Part shown: piece after piece, positions 63,105-64,000 of the stretch
Layout of the letters: each line of letters starts with the position of its first letter
How positions within the stretch are numbered: the stretch's first letter is position 1
Source: Vibrio atypicus
GTDB taxonomy: Bacteria > Pseudomonadota > Gammaproteobacteria > Enterobacterales > Vibrionaceae
Length of the DNA: 64,000 bases
Reading direction: 5' to 3'
Assembly: GCF_009811315.1 (NCBI RefSeq)
Contig: NZ_BLID01000003.1
Location: forward strand, 434,001-498,000
Program-made: the position numbers and the translations under genes
Notes under the pieces: model-generated
The model's database searches: none
What the model was told of the DNA's origin: nothing
What the model saw: the letters and a program-made list of their open reading frames with translations, nothing else

Positions 63105-63560
63105 TTATAGTGTAACTCGATATAATGAGTTAAAGGGTCTTTCAACAAAGTACGACCACACATGTTTATACACCGCATGCTGATTAGGAAATGGCGCCAA
63201 TGCTATCGCCTCTTCTAACGAGCACCATTTATATTCTGTGTGCTCATCGTTCAACTGCACAATTTGATTCGGCGGGCACATAACAACAAATACTGGAATC
63301 AACTGAATGACGTTGACGTTGGCCTCATAGAACTGCTCTAAAAACTGAGCATTGTACAGATGTGTTACCTTGATCTGAGTCTCTTCATCAAATTCTCTCA
63401 CTATCGCCTCAACGCCCGTTTCCCCCTCTTCAATAGAACCAGCAACATGGCACCAGAAGCCACCTTTCACTCGCTTCATTAGCAAGAGTTTTATCTCTCC
63501 ATCGATTTCTGAGAGCGCTACTCCCGACACAACAGACGTATTCACTGGAACCATGGCCAA
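63105..63560 (-). CDS. Nudix hydrolase
   Basis: A 151-residue Nudix enzyme. The Nudix box begins GSIEEGETGVEAIVREF and continues DEETQI; the REFDEET segment supplies the metal-binding glutamates. Length and the VVMCPPNQIVQLNDEHTEYKWCSLEEAI segment recall dATP pyrophosphohydrolase-like members, but the substrate is unknown. Two ATGs (63560 and 63554) could serve as start. Confidence 0.85.
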   Translation of the reverse strand: MAMVPVNTSVVSGVALSEIDGEIKLLLMKRVKGGFWCHVAGSIEEGETGVEAIVREFDEETQIKVTHLYNAQFLEQFYEANVNVIQLIPVFVVMCPPNQIVQLNDEHTEYKWCSLEEAIALAPFPNQHAVYKHVWSYFVERPFNSLYRVTL

Positions 63561-63656
63561 TCCTTAGTTTTATTATTTATGTATAAATGTTTTCGAAATT
63601 TTTTATTTCGCCATGCGGTCATATGAACGAACTTAATTTAACTTGGAGTATTCAAT

Positions 63657-64000
63657 ATGCACGTTCAAGCAACGGATCTTAAACAAACGAATTTTGGCTA
63701 TTACATTGGTGTCTTTGGTGTTGCTTTGGTTTTAGCGTGGATTGGTATATATAAATTCACACCAACAGAAGCAAAACTCATCGAGCCTTTGGTTGCCAAT
63801 CACTTCGCAATGAGTTGGCTCTACGATGTCTTGTCTGTCCAAGCTGTTTCCAACATCATAGGCGCAACTGAAATCATCGTTGCAATTGCCCTTATTGCTG
63901 GCTTCAAAAACCCAAAAATCGCCTACTATTCTGGCATTGCAGCTGCAGGTATATTCATTGCAACACTAAGTTTCTTACTAACGACACCCAACACTTGGAA
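63657..64000 (+). CDS. DUF417 (YkgB-like) membrane protein, N-terminal part
   Basis: The frame runs from an ATG after TTGGAG to the window edge, giving 114 codons of an unfinished gene. It has helices at about 17-33, 66-82 and 88-108 and the DUF417 features GIYKFTPTEAKLIEPLVANH and the SW-YDVLSVQ-VSN-IGATE segment. YkgB family proteins are small inner-membrane proteins; some affect chloramine or chlorine-stress tolerance (RclC). The function here is not proved. Confidence 0.82.
   Translation, partial: MHVQATDLKQTNFGYYIGVFGVALVLAWIGIYKFTPTEAKLIEPLVANHFAMSWLYDVLSVQAVSNIIGATEIIVAIALIAGFKNPKIAYYSGIAAAGIFIATLSFLLTTPNTW

Noticed and set aside
1-64000. CRISPR arrays, tRNA or rRNA genes, transposases, integrases, prophage
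   Set aside because: No regularly spaced repeats, cloverleaf, ribosomal RNA sequence or mobile-element protein was found.

Overview
The window is an ordinary-density chromosomal segment of a marine Vibrio. The gene content supports this: a CheV adaptor, several c-di-GMP enzymes, a second SecD/SecF pair preceded by the arrest peptide VemP (described from Vibrio alginolyticus), and a catechol siderophore locus with the gene set and synthetase architecture of the Vibrio vanchrobactin (vab) clusters. I see no tRNA, rRNA, CRISPR array, insertion sequence, integrase or phage gene. The species cannot be settled from the sequence alone; V. alginolyticus or a Harveyi-clade relative would fit.

Bases 1-15,300 hold housekeeping and accessory metabolism: the tail of a Nudix gene, ltaE, a small cytochrome c, a parvulin, cheV, a diguanylate cyclase, a DHH phosphoesterase, a DUF333 lipoprotein, a DUF218 protein, sdaA, an M14 carboxypeptidase, a POT-like transporter, a GntR regulator, two divergent cold-shock-domain proteins flanking a monooxygenase-like/WYL-regulator pair, yjjG, and a 41-residue acidic microprotein too short for usual gene callers.

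Bases 15,500-34,100 hold an iron-dependent alcohol dehydrogenase, the vemP-secD-secF operon with a visible stem-loop over the Shine-Dalgarno sequence upstream of secD, two uncharacterised envelope proteins, a CHASE-GGDEF-EAL protein behind two Fur-like sites, phhA-phhB divergent from an acetoacetyl-CoA synthetase, a LysR regulator, an atypical CDF transporter, a two-component system and a tandem universal stress protein. Between the GNAT gene and the response regulator lies a candidate small RNA with a CCCCC hairpin loop and a strong terminator.

Bases 34,100-61,550 are dominated by the siderophore locus: phosphopantetheinyl transferase, DAHP synthase, the 2,3-dihydroxybenzoate enzymes (vabA, vabC, vabB), DHB-AMP ligase (vabE), an MFS exporter (vabS), a binding protein and FepDGC-type ABC importer, a 2820-residue synthetase (C-A-T-E-C-A-T-TE), an MbtH-like protein, a siderophore esterase and a TonB-dependent receptor. 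Fur-box-like sequences lie in the five main promoter regions. The synthetase reads as DHB - D-configured cationic amino acid - L-Ser, as in vanchrobactin or trivanchrobactin. A cold-shock gene and a small unknown gene sit between vabE and vabB. The last 2.5 kb carry a CopD-like membrane protein, a GNAT enzyme, a HAD phosphatase, a Nudix hydrolase and the start of a DUF417 membrane protein.

The best candidates for a special biological system are the VemP force-sensing switch with its secD leader and the C-loop small RNA candidate, which could pair with the ribosome binding site of the stress-protein gene 2 kb downstream.
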